Assembly (NCBI GenBank): GCA_001599595.1
Contig: BCHH01000006.1
Location: 472,874-536,873 of the forward strand
Direction of reading: 5' to 3'
Source of the DNA: Beverwykella pulmonaria
Lineage: Eukaryota; Ascomycota; Dothideomycetes; Pleosporales; Melanommataceae
Length of the DNA: 64,000 bases
Of the stretch, positions 1 through 12,618 are shown one piece after another (the first letter of the stretch is position 1; every line of letters starts with the position of its first letter). The notes under the pieces were generated by a model that was not told the origin of the DNA, ran no database searches, and was given only the letters and a program-made list of their open reading frames with translations. Made by a program: the position numbers and the translations under genes.

Positions 1-270
1 AACTCTCTCTGGGATTTTGTCCTGCGAACCTCGCCAGGTTTTGGGTAACAAGCCGGTTTCAGCTTCCCCATCATTCTCATATTGCCTCTTTGAGCCGCAT
101 TGTATGACGGCGTTATATATTGGTTGAGAGCTTGCAGCCTTGCGCCCTTTTACCTAGTGCTTGTTTCTGCCTACTTAAAGTCGTTCTTGATGCGACTGCT
201 GTTACTTCCTCGTCACGTAGTGCCACATATCGGCGAAGCTTTTCTTTACCTTCACATACACTAGATCGAT

Positions 271-1851
271 ATGGGCCAGTCCTTGAGCAGCATTCTGGAT
301 CCTCGAGTTGGGAATCTGGGTAGACCTACACACCAAGAAAAATCGTATCACGGGCATGGAAAACGCAAAACTCTCTCAAAATCTGAGAACGAAACTGCTG
401 CAGCTCCTCCCAGATATACACATCAAAATCGAACGCGAAATCCCTCGCACCAGGCTCAAAGACCGTCGAGACATCGAGATAAGATACCTGCACCCTTGAC
501 GGAAATAGATAGCAATTCTCGCCGAACTGCAGCTTCAGCCTGGTCCACCGACCACAAACGAAGAGACTTCGACGCCCCGAAGAGGATTCCACGAAGTGAT
601 GCAAGGCCTCCTCATTCTCACCGGAACCACAAGGCTGGGCATCGACACAAAGAAAGGACCAGCAAGAGTGACAAGCAGAGGTCACATGCGCGCTTGAAGA
701 CAGCCTCGCCGAAAACGTCACGTCGGGAGTCGAGGGGTAAAGATGGAGTCAGGATACAAGTCACGGAGATTAAACCGCCAAAGGTCAAGAAAGACTGCAT
801 GGTTTGCGTAGAGACACTTTCAATACATCGTTTTCCAACTCGGCCGCCTACGAAGCAGTGCGCGCACGAGGTTAATACTTGTCGGCATTGTTTGCGAAGG
901 TGGATTAAATTAGAGTTTAAGTCGAAGGTTTGGGATCAGATTGATTGCCCGGAGTGTAAACAGCGTATGGAAAATGACGATGTGCGTCAGTTTGCGCACC
1001 CGGAGATTTTTCGTCGGTAAGTAAGATTACTATATGTTAACGGCCTCGAGAAGAGCTCGCAGAATAGTCAAGCAGGTTGAGGCAAGGGTTAAGACAATCA
1101 ACGCAGCTACACCAAGCCTCCTGCATCTGCCAGCACGACATTCACCGCGAGGAAAACTTGCTCAGAGACACCCCTGCTGTTCTTTCTGGAGGCAGTAACA
1201 TGAAGTACTTTCGTGATGTTGGAATTTGTTATCTTGTTGACTGACTCCATGTGCAGATATGATAAACTCAGCACGCGAGCGGCAATGGAGGCCATCCCTG
1301 GATTCCGATGGTGCATCACAAAAGGTTGCAAGTCGGGCCAAGTCCACGACGAAGGGAGCATGACACCCAAATTTCGATGTGTGTCTTGCAAGAGAGCTCA
1401 CTGCATTGTACATCAGCTGCCTTGGCACAAGGGGGAAACCTGCGCGCAGTATGACTACAGGTATACATCCTCTTATTTAGAGATTCAATTTGACCGAGCT
1501 AATGAGTTGGTAGAACGGATAGCAAGATAAAGAAAGCAGAAGAGAAAGCCAGTAAGAAATGGCTTCAGACTTCGACGAAGAAGTGTCCTGGTTGTGGATG
1601 GGGGATTGAGAAGAATAAGGGTTGTGATCATATGACTTGTAAGAATGCACTTCTGTTTTCTTCTTCTGCGTGATTTAAAGGAAAATGAACGACTAATGAT
1701 GCTGTATATAGGCACGAAGTGTCGGAATGAATTCTGCTGGATGTGTTTAGCGCCCTGGGGACCGATACGGGACCAGGGCAATAATATGCATCGCCCAACT
1801 TGTATACTGCGTGTTAATGCAGCCGAAGAAGAAGGGGTTTTCTATGTATAA
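271..1851 (+). CDS. RBR-type (RING-IBR-RING) E3 ubiquitin-protein ligase
   Basis: Exons 271-1016, 1257-1460, 1523-1638 and 1712-1851 join to 401 codons with canonical GT-AG introns of 240, 62 and 73 nt. The first ~170 residues are basic, Arg/Lys/His-rich and look disordered. RING1 starts at C176/C179 (CMVC) and ends near CPECKQRM. The IBR domain (about 249-316) holds CITKGC, CVSC and CIVH ligands. RING2 (338-367) reads CPGCGWGIEKNKGC then HMTC and CRNEFCWMC. In RBR ligases ubiquitin passes through a RING2 cysteine, which by alignment is C351 in KGCDHM. The family transfers ubiquitin from E2 to substrate by a RING/HECT hybrid mechanism. The substrate cannot be inferred, and no membrane segment is seen. 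The start is the first ATG in frame and exon phases agree throughout. Intron 1 is unusually long for this window. Confidence 0.88.
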
Positions 1852-3353
1852 ATGCGCCATACTTCGTCGCAAACTGTTCGTTTTTCATACTGTTAGCGGG
1901 ATACCTTGAGTAGATTTGATTGAGGTTGTTGGCGAGAGTGGTTGGTTGCGTCCATGGTGCCGTGAGAGGGGCCAGCCGCGAACATGGAAGATGAGATCGG
2001 ATATTTGTTGTGCTGACCTTGTAGGGTGATTCGCTCTATGGTTCTGCTGGCACTGCCTGCAGTCATGTCTGGGCGAACGTCTCAGGGTACATGCGGGAAA
2101 CTTCGGAAGATTCTTGCTGTTTCTGCTAGAAAGTTTTGCAGGGCTGTCCGGCCCTTCCATAAACTCGCTGGAATTGCCTTTTGGGTCTCCCTCAATAAAA
2201 TCAGCTCTTCCGTGCGTGCCGTCGTATTCACCAGGAGGATTTGTGCGCTAGAATCCTGGAGTGATCGCTTGGAGGAGACGGTACGGCGTGGGGGACAAAT
2301 AGACAGCACAAGAAACGAGATGGGAGAAGCTCAGCTCGAAAACAAAACCAGCTACCTCGCCGATTTGGCATAAAAGCCGTCAAACCTTGCGAAGCTTTCT
2401 CGGTAAAGAGCGGTGACTACTGATGCTAGGTGCAGCCAGGAACGTCAGGAACGGCAGTAGGCGAACGGTCGAACGAAAACAAGCTTTCTGTATGCGAGTG
2501 GTGAGAGGTTAGGCCCAAAGGGATGAGAAGCCTCCGAGTACGTCATCCGGGGTTGGGCGGGTGCTTTTGACGGGTAGGCACGTGGCGACGATCTGGGGTA
2601 ATTGGGCAGTGTGGAACACGATCAAATTGCCTGGGTGTGCTTCGCAAACATCCAGCAAGGAAGAAGTGCCCAGAAAAAAGCGTACTGCTGTAGATGCGAC
2701 TCATGAATATCCAAAAAGATTTATGCTGTGTCTGAGGGTATATTCTCGCGCAGTCTAGCAGGGTGTTCTAAACAGTGATATCCCATTCTTGCAAGTATTT
2801 GCATTTAGTAACATAGCACAAGTGGATACATGTTGAACAATGATTGTTGCCCGTCATTACGGTACAAAGTTGAGAGAATGGACGTGTGCCAACGAGTATT
2901 TCGGGTCGAGAAAATTCTGCACATTTCTTAATGGGGAGAGCAAGCGCGCGGAAACTGTCTCGTCTCGTAGCGGCTATCGCGAGACCCGTTGGTGGGGGAT
3001 TGAAGTGAGCGCCGAGCAGTGAATGCAACGCGATCAAGGTGAGATGTGCCGGGGCTAAGATCGCCCCCCTGGCTGACCGCCAAGAATCCACTAGCTGCAT
3101 CGAGCGGAGACCGGACGAACCTCACACCTTCACACTCAGACACAGGAGCGCGTTCCTCCACCACGTCCGCGCGCAACACACACCACGTCCTCGATACAAC
3201 CTTCTCCACAGATGAAATACCCGGGACCCACCTGTCTGGTGTGCTTGCGCTCGGGGTAGTCCAGCCGCGGGCCACATTGCAACCGTGCCGGCGCGTCAAA
3301 TCGGATCCACCACTTCCATCTTTTGTTCACCTCTGTCCGCATTCCGCACCGAC
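1852..3353. other. Intergenic, 1.5 kb, no gene seen
   Basis: Short frames on both strands lack recognisable motifs and have no consistent splice partners. The right end, from about 3050, is C-rich and probably holds the promoter and 5' leader of the PHD-finger gene. A frame open from 3285 joins the coding frame but begins with GTG. The first in-frame ATG is at 3354. Confidence 0.5.
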
Positions 3354-6300
3354 ATGGCGCCAATACCTGGCACTCCAAGACAACGCGTGCGAACTGCCGG
3401 AAGGCCACCGCGTCGGCCCGCCGATTCAGCACCTCCTCTCAAGAAGCGCAGATATATCCCCGGAGGACCAGGAGGCGGAGGACGATACGTCGACGAGGAC
3501 GGCGAAGAGACGCCTGTTGGAGGGACAGGACCAGGAGGCTACGCATATACGGGTCCTCGTGGCCGCATCGGGCGGTTAAACGCAGAAAGACAGGGCGTGC
3601 CTCTGTCCCCTACATACACACGCCCCCGACGCGAAAGGCCGTCTGCTGGACCCAGGTCCAGCTCGGCCGCTGCTGTAGCCGCTGCTGTGGCTCAAAACGA
3701 TGGATACAAGCCGAGGGAGGAGCGGGGTTGGGAGGAGTTCCACCCGGATCTCGACATTGATGCAGACTTCCCCGTGTTCAGCGCGGACCAGGTCGATGGC
3801 ATAAGTCCTGCAGACTCGGCTCCCGGCACGCCCATGAATGGCACATCCACAGGACAATTTGCAGTTGACAGCGGGGCTTCTGCAATCCTCGATGAAGCCC
3901 TCCGCGCACAACAAGCCGCACGAGACAGTGCGGATAGCGACACGGTTAAGACTGGAGCGGCCAATGGAACTCTTGCTACGCCCGTTAAGCGGCGTGTTGG
4001 AAGGCCACCACGAAAACAGGACGCCATGCTGCATGGTCTCGGGTCACCCCCGGCCCCCCGCATCAACCCTTTGCCCACAATTGGAAACCCCAAGGAGAAG
4101 CTGAATCTGCCAAAGCCGGCGTGCCGTCAAGTAGATCCGTTCAAGGCATTTGAAGAAGGCGAGGGAGTCAAGGTGAACTATGTTGATCGGACTATGGCAA
4201 GCCTGGGATATCAAGAAAGCGAGGTGTTCATAAGACCAGAGAAAAGCTTGATTCGAATACCGGAGGGTTCAATAGAAGAGGACCTGGATTTGACATTAAA
4301 GACAGACGGTGATGGGTCAAGCGCCGTTGCCGTTGGTCGTGTGGAGTATGATATGGACGAGCAAGACGATCGCTGGCTGCAACAACTCAATTCTGCGAGG
4401 CGGGAGGAAGGCGTAGAGCCTATCAAGCCAGCAATATTTGAGGTCACAATAACTCAGATCGAGAAGGAGTGGCACGCATTGGAAAAGCGTAAGCTGATTG
4501 CGGGACTACTTTGGCGAGAACACCGAGCTAACGTGCACATAGGCATACCCAAGCCCAATCCAAAGCCCCCGCAGACACATCGCCCACGGTCAAGTTCGGC
4601 AGCCGCTGTAAATGGCGAGCCTGCAGGCCAAGGTGAAGAGCAGGACACGAAATGTGCCATCTGCGACGATGGCGACTGCGAAAATACAAACGCCATTGTA
4701 TTTTGCGACGGCTGCGATCTGGCCGTCCATCAAGAATGTTACGGCGTGCCGTTCATACCCGAAGGGCAGTGGCTCTGCCGACGATGCCAGCTAGTGGGGC
4801 GCGGCACCCCTGTTAGTGACCACCCGGTATGCATTGTTCTCTTCGCGCCATTCGTGCCCTGACTAACGTTCATAGGGCTGCATATTCTGTCCAAATATGG
4901 ATGGGGCATTCAAACAGACCACGGCTATGAAATGGGCACATCTTCTCTGCGCCATGTGGATACCGGAAGTTTCGTTAGGCAACGCAACCTTTCAAGAGCC
5001 CGTGCAAGACGTTGAAAAGGTGCCAAAGACACGTTGGAAGCTGGTAAGCATATTTGCTCATTCCCTATTCGATTCCACTGCTAACGCGCACTGCAGTCAT
5101 GCTACATATGCAAACAAAAGATGGGTGCATGTATCCAATGTGGCCACAAGTCATGCTTTGAGGCTTTCCATGTCACCTGTGCCCGCAGAGCTAGACTTTG
5201 CCTGCGAATGAAGTCTGCGACTTCGCAAAACCCTCTCGACGCAAGTGTGTTGAAGGCATTCTGCGACAAGCACTCCCCGCCCGATTGGCGGCGGGAGAAC
5301 GATGTTGAACACGCCACCAGGGAGGCGAAGCAGTATTATCGCCACGCAATGCGCCACGTTCGATGGGGGGACAGTCAAGCGTATGCTTTGTCCTTAGGAT
5401 CCACACACCCAGTGCCGTCGGTCGAAGGGGCCGACGACCCAGCCCTGGAACCCGACTCAACTGGTGCTAACAAGCGAAAACGAGGCCAGCCTCCGAAGTC
5501 GTGGCGATTACCATCAGGAGCCCCTGTTGTCCCACAGGCTGTCTACCACAATGTGGAGAATTCACTGATAAAGTTCGCTGTGCGAAAGCGCAAAGAATTT
5601 GTGCAGGAAGCGTGCAAATACTGGACGTTGAAACGAGAAGCACGACGAGGCGCCGCCTTGCTGAAGCGTCTGCAATTGCAGATGGAAGCTTTTTCGTCGA
5701 TGGAAATCACGCGTCGGAATTTCGCAGGCATGGGAGCTGCAGGTCGACCGAGGCTTCAACGTCGCATCGAGTTTGCAGAACGCCTTGAGGATGACATGGA
5801 GCAAATTCGTGTTCTCTGTGGCAACATCAAAGAGAGGGAAGCTCTAAAGTTGAGGGATGTCTTGCTCCTCAGAGACCTTCTGGACATTGTGTACTTTCCC
5901 ATTTCGAAGCTCCTCGAGCCAATCCTCGATAGAGCTCAGAGGTAAGTAAAGCCGCTTTCCATGAAATACACAACACAGATTTGGCTGATCAATTTATTAG
6001 CCACGACAGCAAGGGTGTCTTCAGTGAAGGCTTTAACTCAATCCAAACCAAGCTCGACGAGAAATTTTACACATCTGTCCATACATTCAGTGAAGACATG
6101 GCGGCAGTCTTCAGCTCAGCCGTCGACTTTGCCACGATTACCAACGTCCAAGACGCAGAAAATCAATTGAGCGACGTTGCTCATAGTTCATTGACGTCTG
6201 AACAGAAGGAGAAGAAGAAATTAGCAAAGCGTATAATCAGAGCTATAAAGCCTCTCTACGAGGACGCCCTGCGCAAGGAATCCGACTTGGCTGGTAAACC

Positions 6301-6961
6301 ATTCGAGAGAGAACTACCAGACCTCGAGGCTCTCCTCGACCAAAGATTAGCACGGCGTCTGAATAGTACTTCTGCGGGCGATGGATCCGTGCAGCCAACG
6401 ACTGAGATGGATCCATTTGGTATTGCCGAACACGAGACTTTGGAGGATGAGGATGCAACTGGGGAAGTCAAAGGCGAGCGAAACAAAGAGGACACGCTCC
6501 ACCTCGCACCTACACCCGACGACATTCCTACAGATCAACTTCTGAGGGCACAGGACGAGGCTTCCGATGAGGCAGCTATTGCAGCGCAACTTGGACAAGA
6601 CATGGACATGGATATGGGCATGGATCATGAAGAGGGTCATGGGCCAACCTCTAGTGCTGGGGTTGCCCCGCTTACTCCTCCGAGATCCGAGAAGGACCTG
6701 CTTGCGCCACTTGCCAACGGAGGTATCCCTTGGTACATGGAACCATTTGATCCTGTGGGCACAACTATCATGGACGAGAAATGGAGTGGTCGCGAGGTGT
6801 TACGTGACATGAGTGAGGAGTTGAGTGAGCTTGACGATGACGAACTCAACGGGTTGGCAGATCCGGATGATGTATCACCGACGGATGGCACAGCACCGGA
6901 AGCAAATGTTTCAGACTCACACAAACGGAAACAGAAAAAGAGGTGGAGGGGGTATAGATGA
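3354..6961 (+). CDS. NTO1: NTO1/BRPF-like scaffold of a histone acetyltransferase complex (EPL-like, PHD, extended PHD, bromodomain)
   Basis: Exons 3354-4826, 4876-5043, 5097-5941 and 6001-6961 give 1148 residues, with introns of 49, 53 and 59 nt. Order: a basic Gly/Pro-rich N terminus with an AT-hook-like KRRVGRPPRK; an enhancer-of-polycomb-like segment (about 260-385); a PHD finger at about 433-480 (CAICDDGDCEN, FCDGCDLAVHQECYG); then an extended PHD (GCIFCPNMDGAFKQT, LLCAMWIPE, SCYICKQKMGACIQC, FHVTCA). A divergent bromodomain-like helical region follows (YFPISKLLEPILDRAQ to about 840), then an acidic tail ending in a basic patch. In yeast and BRPF proteins this layout bridges a MYST acetyltransferase to H3 tails and acts in the nucleus (NuA3-type complexes). 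Assignment to NuA3 rather than another complex is inferred from domain order. Confidence 0.88.
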
Positions 6962-7569
6962 AGGTGTCATCAAATCTCGGCTTCTAGGCGTGCTTGTCTT
7001 GTATTACTTTGGCAATTGTAACATATTTTAGGCTCGTTGAGAGAGTCGCGGGCGTTGTATTGGGTTTTGGCTTCACGGCAAAGCGTCGTTTACGGTGTGA
7101 TGGCGCAGGTTTGAAGGCATTTAGCCCTCTTTTTGCGGTGTGAGAGCGTCTTTGCACTTGGTTTTAGGGTTTCGTAGCAGATTTCGAGAAGTTAATGCAC
7201 ATAAGCAATTGGCCCACATACGAATAAGTAAAGTTAAGCAAAGTATAGTCATGTTAAAGGTAAAGTCAAGGCTGCCAAGGCGCAAACACCCCTGGGCTTG
7301 CCTCAGCTCGCGTAGCTTCTCTGTTCGGCGCGCCCTGCTCCCTCTTCCTCTCCCCCATAAATACCACGCTCCCACCTCCACCCTCCTCCACACCACCCCC
7401 ACTCGTAGTTCTGCCCTTCGTTGCAGACTCGCCTTATCTACGGCTTGCATAATCGCGCGGCTCTTAGTTCATCACACAAGCGTGGCTACGTAGATCTGTA
7501 CCCGTCGTCCAAAAAAATTCAGCTCCAGACAGAACCCCAGCACGTCACCCGACCAACCAACTAATCATC
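6962..7569. other. Intergenic, promoter side of the RRM gene
   Basis: About 600 bp. The left third is AT-rich 3' flank of the preceding gene. From about 7330 it becomes pyrimidine-rich, with a TATA-like cataaata at 7356-7363 about 210 nt before the RRM start. The last 60 nt before the ATG are A/C-rich, typical of a fungal leader. No other gene is seen. Confidence 0.4.
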
Positions 7570-8663
7570 ATGGCCTCCATGGAGTACGAGTCTGAGCAGC
7601 GCTACGATGGTTTGTCTCTCTGCTTCACTCGGTTGGCTTGTTTGCTTACACGACGTGTAGATGAACCCCGTGGCTATGACCGCGACCGCAGCAGGTCCCC
7701 TCGCGCCGACCGTCGTGACATGGACGACGTTCGCGCTCGTAGCGCCTCTCCAAACGACCGTGACAGCAGGTGAGTCTCTTCTCCTATTACCTAAATGTAG
7801 AGCCTACGCTGACCCTCGACACAGGGGCCCGCCGCCGCAGCCTCGAGGAGGCGGCCAAGATCAGGATCAGGATGACCCAGGCGCCCGCAACCCGGGCTCC
7901 AACCTCTTCGTGACTGGAATCCATCCCAGTCTGACCGAAGAGGAGGTCACGCGTCTGTTCGAGAAGTATGGCGAGGTCGAAAAGTGCAACATTATGCGCG
8001 ATCCGCACACGAAGGAGTCTCGCGGCTTCGGTTTCGTCAAAATGGTTACCTCAGATCAGGCTGACGCTGCCAAGGAGGGCTTACAAGGAGAAGTTCATCA
8101 AGGCAGGACATTAAGCATCGAGAAGGCCCGCCGTGCGCGCCCGCGAACCCCAACTCCGGGCAAGTACTACGGCCCACCCAAGCGAGGTAAGTGGCCCAAG
8201 TGTACACTGGTCCCGCAGTGCTAACAAGTCAGAAGAGACAGGAGGCCCACGCGGCGGCCGTGGGGGAGGCGGCCGCTTCGGCGGAGACCGTTATGAAGAC
8301 CGTCGCGGAGGAGGTGGAGGCTATGGTCGTCGTGATGACTATGGCGGAGGCAGCTACCGAGGTGGGGGTGGCCGCTATGGTGATCGCGAGGATCGCGGCT
8401 ATCGTCGCGAGCGAGACGACTACGGCTCGCGTGGCGTTGATCGCTATTCCCGAGATGACCGTTACTCTAGCAGCCGCGGCGATGACCGACGTGGTGGTGG
8501 AGGCTACTATGACCGCCCCCCACCGCCTGCAGGAGGCAGCGCTGGCGCCTACGATGCGGCTCCTCCTCGCCAGGAGGCATATGGTGGCAGCGGCAGCGGT
8601 GGAGGCGGCGGCGGCGGCAGGTCCTTTGACGACCGTGGTGACGATTACCGCTATTCCAGATAG
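7570..8663 (+). CDS. Glycine-rich RNA-binding protein with one RRM (Tra2/SR-like)
   Basis: Exons 7570-7609, 7661-7769, 7825-8186 and 8233-8663 give 313 residues (introns 51, 55 and 46 nt). A short Arg/Ser/Asp-rich N terminus (DRDRSRSPRADRRD) precedes one RRM at about 70-150 with RNP2-like NLFVTGI and RNP1 RGFGFVKM. The C-terminal half is low complexity, with RGG and GYGRRDDYGGG-type repeats, then a Gly run and YRYSR at the end. RS-RRM-RGG layouts of this kind are found in Tra2-like splicing regulators and glycine-rich nuclear RNA binders, so a role in pre-mRNA processing is inferred. Exon phases are consistent. Long antisense frames opposite the Gly-rich part are composition shadows. Confidence 0.87.
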
Positions 8664-10648
8664 CTGCTTTGGCTGACCCTGCCAGAACCGAAGCGGTTCT
8701 AAATACTGCAGGATACCCCCAAGGTTGTGGCAACCCTCTTTCGACAATTTCCCCTCTCATGTAACTCTAAACACTGCTGTTTATTGCGAATCGGTTTAAT
8801 ACGGCTCTAAAACACAAATCGGGGATATGGTCGACAAAAGTTCATCGATATGGTTCACGGCGGCGGCGCAGGATGGCACTGCATCGACAGTATTGCCTTT
8901 TCTGTAGCCACGGCATCTTTTCAAACGGTCTTCGGCTCTCGGTGGATTTCCTTAGGATAAACGGTAACAAACTCTTCGGTAAAGGCTCTCAACGCCACAA
9001 CTTGCCCTTGGGAGCATAATTCGTCTGCATCTTCGTCGGCACCTAAATTGTACTTCTATACTTGCTCCTTGCGAAATGACTCCAGGACGTCACAATGATC
9101 AGTCGTCACCACATCTCAGCACCTTCAGCACTGTCTAAATACATCTCAAATTCATGTCTGGCAATATCGGCTCTCAGCAGCTGCCACAAATGAACTGCCC
9201 CCGACATAGTAAGCCAGTAATGGGGCATGCAATATACCGACGCTCGACGTATCAGCACCATCGTAGCCTATACGGCATGACAAGACTCCTGCGCACTCTT
9301 TGACACTCATCACGGACGCAGATTGAGTAGTAAGGCGAAACGTAAACTTGCAGACGTCCAGTTTGTCGGGCAACGTAAATCAACCAGCCATCAGATATCA
9401 GACAACAGTTCATTGCAATGCCATCGCCCGTGACTACACTACCTAGCCGAGGAGTCAAACACAGTGCCAGGGCAAACAAGCCTTATCAGCCTCCCCTTCT
9501 CTGTGGTGATTGTGAGTGCTGGCTCGCTGGCTAAGGTTGAGGTGCGTACCCCGTTTTCTTTTCGTTATTGTTGCTTCCTTATTTGGCTTACATTCTTTCC
9601 TGCTCTGTGATTGTCTTCTGCTGTGGGCATCCGCTACTGACCAACTATGATACCGCAACGTTGGTGCAAACTTTCTGCACATGGCCCAAAATGGAAAGTG
9701 CTCGTCTATCTACATGAAGCAATCCTAATTTGATGCTGTCTACACACGAAATGGGGAAAGCACTTTGTCGGAACATCAGATGCTTTGCCATTGTATGCTG
9801 CATGATTTCTGTGAACAAATGTAGTTTCACAGATTCATGATGGGCGTTCTGTGTGTTTGGTCGAAATTTTGATCATCCAGGCACACAGGTCCCCCAGTCC
9901 CAGCGCTAAGGTTAGGCCGGTGGGCTAAGGGCCCTTCCGACGCTTACGCGTCTTCGTACAGAAGCTTAGACTGGCAGGTGTTAAAACTGGAATAAATATA
10001 GTACTGGTATACTCGTTCACCACTGCACTTATATTTTTGCGTTCTGTCGGTCGTGTTAAGTCTGAAGTGCACCCTCGGTGACTTCGAAAACTTTTGCCTC
10101 CTTGAACCGTGGTGAATATTTCCAAGGTTGAAGTCGTCGGCTGGCATCTGTAACGTGTGCATAGAAGTATTTAGACAGACCAGTAGGCCGTGAATTTAAA
10201 AATGTAGTTGGCACTAGAGTGCAGGGTTGAGCCAGTGGCGGGGGCCTTTTGTCCATCTTCTCGGCCCTGAACCCCATGCCTCAGCCCCCATGGCGTTATG
10301 GCTAGACGTTGCGGAAGGGATAGCGACTCCTTTCGCATCGCCCATCTCACCTCACCTGTGCACCTGTTCGTGATTCCTCGCGCCACCTCTGTCTTGCGCA
10401 TTTTGTTCTTTTCGTCCCCTCTGCGGTCGCTCCATCCTTTTGCTCCTGCTTAGCTGGTCGCCCCATTTGTTCCCGGACGCGCCGTCTTTCACCGCGCGTT
10501 CAGTTCTCCATTGTTCCAAGGTGGGCGCATCCAACGCCCGATCCTCCACTCACCTAACAATTTTCAGTCTCGCAACCTGCCCGATTAATGACCTGATTCA
10601 GGAGTACCCTCCTCACCACCTCCGCCGTTCTCCCCATCTGTTCCAATA
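8664..10648. other. Intergenic, 2.0 kb, no gene seen
   Basis: Only short frames occur on either strand, and none joins through credible splice sites into a recognisable protein. The left part is the 3' flank of the RRM gene. The right ~250 bp is C/T-rich and probably the promoter and leader of the DUF3431 gene. A non-coding transcript cannot be excluded. Confidence 0.45.
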
Positions 10649-11902
10649 ATGATGAACAAACGGAAACTCGCTCCGTTCCTCGCCCTCACCTTCATCCTCT
10701 TCTTCGTCTTCTTCCTCTATTCCAGCGTAACCGTTCGCGAATCATGGCGAGGCATACCACAGAAAGTCGGGCTTGGGGACCACGTTGGAGACGGTCTGTC
10801 CTCAGACAGTCCGGGAGCTGACGTGTCCACGGGAAAGCAACAAGACCCAAACTACGCGAATTGGAATCCGAAGCCGATTTTCAAGAAGGGCACACCCATG
10901 CCGCCAGGTCACAACTACACTTCAATACTCGTTATCGCGAAGACAAAGGAGGAGGACATTGGCTGGATGGATAAGGAGATTCCCGACCAACCTAAGGCCG
11001 TCTACGTCGCAGACGATCCCACAGCCCCGTTACATCCTCCCAAGAACAAGGGCCATGAGGTCATGGTCTATCTGTCTTGGATTATCGATAACTACGATAA
11101 TTTACCCGATGTTGCAATCTTCATGCACGCCCATCAATACACATGGCACAACGATGATATTCTAGGAAACAACGCCGCGGAGCTGATCAGGAGACTGAGT
11201 CGCCAGAGGGTGTGGAGAGAGGGCTTCGTGAACATGCGTTGCAGTTGGTACCCCGGATGCCCCGACTGGATGCACCCTGGAGAAACAAAGGAGAACGTGT
11301 ACAAGCAAGAGGAGATTCTTTTGGCCAAGTCATGGAGTGAGCTTTTCCCGCTCGACGAGGTCCCGCCTATTCTTGCTCAGCCTTGCTGCGCGCAGATGGC
11401 GCTTTCCCGCGAGCGCATCCAAGCTAAACCGCACGCACAATATGTCTGGTATCGCGAATGGCTGTTCTCCACCAAGTTACCTGACTTTCTTTCCGGTCGC
11501 ATCTGGGAGTACATGTGGCAGTTCGTCTTCACGGGCGAGAGCGTCTGGTGTCCCAAGGAGCACATCTGCTTCTGCGACCAGTTCGGCAGCTGTTTCGGCG
11601 GCGAGGAACAGTACCAGGAGTTCGTCAGTCGCAAGAACGAACTCAGCGATAGAGAGCGCGATCTCCGCGAGTGGGAGGACAAGGGCAGGGCGATTGAGGA
11701 TGCGAAGAAGGAGGGTCGATTGGAGGAAGCGCAACAAATGGAAGTCCCTGAGCCCGGCAAAGACCAAGAGTTCAAGAAGGAGATTGATCGACTACGGCCC
11801 ATTGTCGATGGCCTCAAAGATAATGCTCGGAAACGCGGAGAAAATCCCAAGCATCGAGCTGAGGAAGCCGGGAGGCCGTGGAAGGAGGGTGATGATTTCT
11901 GA
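10649..11902 (+). CDS. DUF3431 family protein, type II membrane-anchored
   Basis: Single exon of 417 residues. Two consecutive ATGs open the frame. Basic residues are followed by a hydrophobic segment at about 8-27 (LAPFLALTFILFFVFFLYSS), giving a signal-anchor topology with the bulk in the secretory lumen. Residues about 90-330 match the fungal DUF3431 pattern: YTSILVIAKTKEEDIGWM, then IPDVAIFMHAH-like text (LPDVAIFMHAHQYTWHND), RCSWYPGCPDW, and paired cysteines near QPCCAQM and EHICFCDQFGSC. The last ~90 residues are highly charged and probably helical. DUF3431 members are often annotated as possible glycosyltransferase-like Golgi proteins, but no reaction is established, and function here is unknown. 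The frame is intact and I see no introns. Confidence 0.85.
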   Translation: MMNKRKLAPFLALTFILFFVFFLYSSVTVRESWRGIPQKVGLGDHVGDGLSSDSPGADVSTGKQQDPNYANWNPKPIFKKGTPMPPGHNYTSILVIAKTKEEDIGWMDKEIPDQPKAVYVADDPTAPLHPPKNKGHEVMVYLSWIIDNYDNLPDVAIFMHAHQYTWHNDDILGNNAAELIRRLSRQRVWREGFVNMRCSWYPGCPDWMHPGETKENVYKQEEILLAKSWSELFPLDEVPPILAQPCCAQMALSRERIQAKPHAQYVWYREWLFSTKLPDFLSGRIWEYMWQFVFTGESVWCPKEHICFCDQFGSCFGGEEQYQEFVSRKNELSDRERDLREWEDKGRAIEDAKKEGRLEEAQQMEVPEPGKDQEFKKEIDRLRPIVDGLKDNARKRGENPKHRAEEAGRPWKEGDDF

Positions 11903-12618
11903 GCATGTTCAAGACAGACACTTCTTGGACAACGGACTTCATCATACATTTGCATTGCTGGGCGCTGGGCGATAGGGTTCGAGGGTATCTGGGCTCTACT
12001 TCTACTTGTTTATATAGAATTTTGATGGGTTTCTGAGGTTTCCAAGATATCCAAAACCGAAAATGGCCAGAGGCAAAAATGAAGGATCTTTCACGGTTAT
12101 AGATTGTGCTTAGTGGTTTCCATTGGCGTGATTGCATTGTTGCTTTTTCGTTTGCGAGTCCATCTCATTAGTGATGGCTTGCTCAATGTTTTGGATACGT
12201 CAAGGAGCGTGACACCAATCACATGCCGTCCTCCTTCGGGGGGCGTGCGACGAGAATGCAAACAACACAAACGCTCAACCCCTCAGACCTCACGACAATC
12301 AACGCTGGCTCAGCTCTTGCTTGCTCTCACCAAGCAATTGACCGAGCAATCAGCGCTCCACAGGTGCGCAATCGCTGGCCTTCCAAACGAAACATGACAA
12401 TGCATCCACACTTAAAAGCTCCTTGTTTTTCGTCCAGGCTCGAGGCTTCTTCAGTTGCTCTTGGTGTCGGATTCGTTTTCCATCAGCGCGACGTTCCTTG
12501 ACCGTTCGCGACGTCTTCCTACCTACCTGCTTGCTTGCTTGCTTGCTTTGAGAGATAGAGGGATACTTACGCTTGTGCTTTCAGCATACACACACTGCCG
12601 CGTCGAGCGGTTTTCTCC
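11903..12618. other. Intergenic with a TGCT microsatellite
   Basis: About 700 bp separating two plus-strand genes. A tandem TGCT tract lies at about 12529-12547, shortly upstream of the next start. Nothing else is recognisable. Confidence 0.5.

Noticed and set aside
8229..8747. Minus-strand open frame of 172 codons
   Set aside because: Mirror of the Gly/Arg repeat region of the RRM protein; an Ala/Thr-rich composition artefact.
11337..11975. Plus-strand frame of 212 codons overlapping the DUF3431 gene
   Set aside because: Out of phase inside a coding exon with clear family sequence in the other frame.
11964..11990. GGTTCGAGGG resembling a tRNA B box
   Set aside because: No matching A box, no acceptor-stem pairing, and it lies in the 3' flank of a coding gene.
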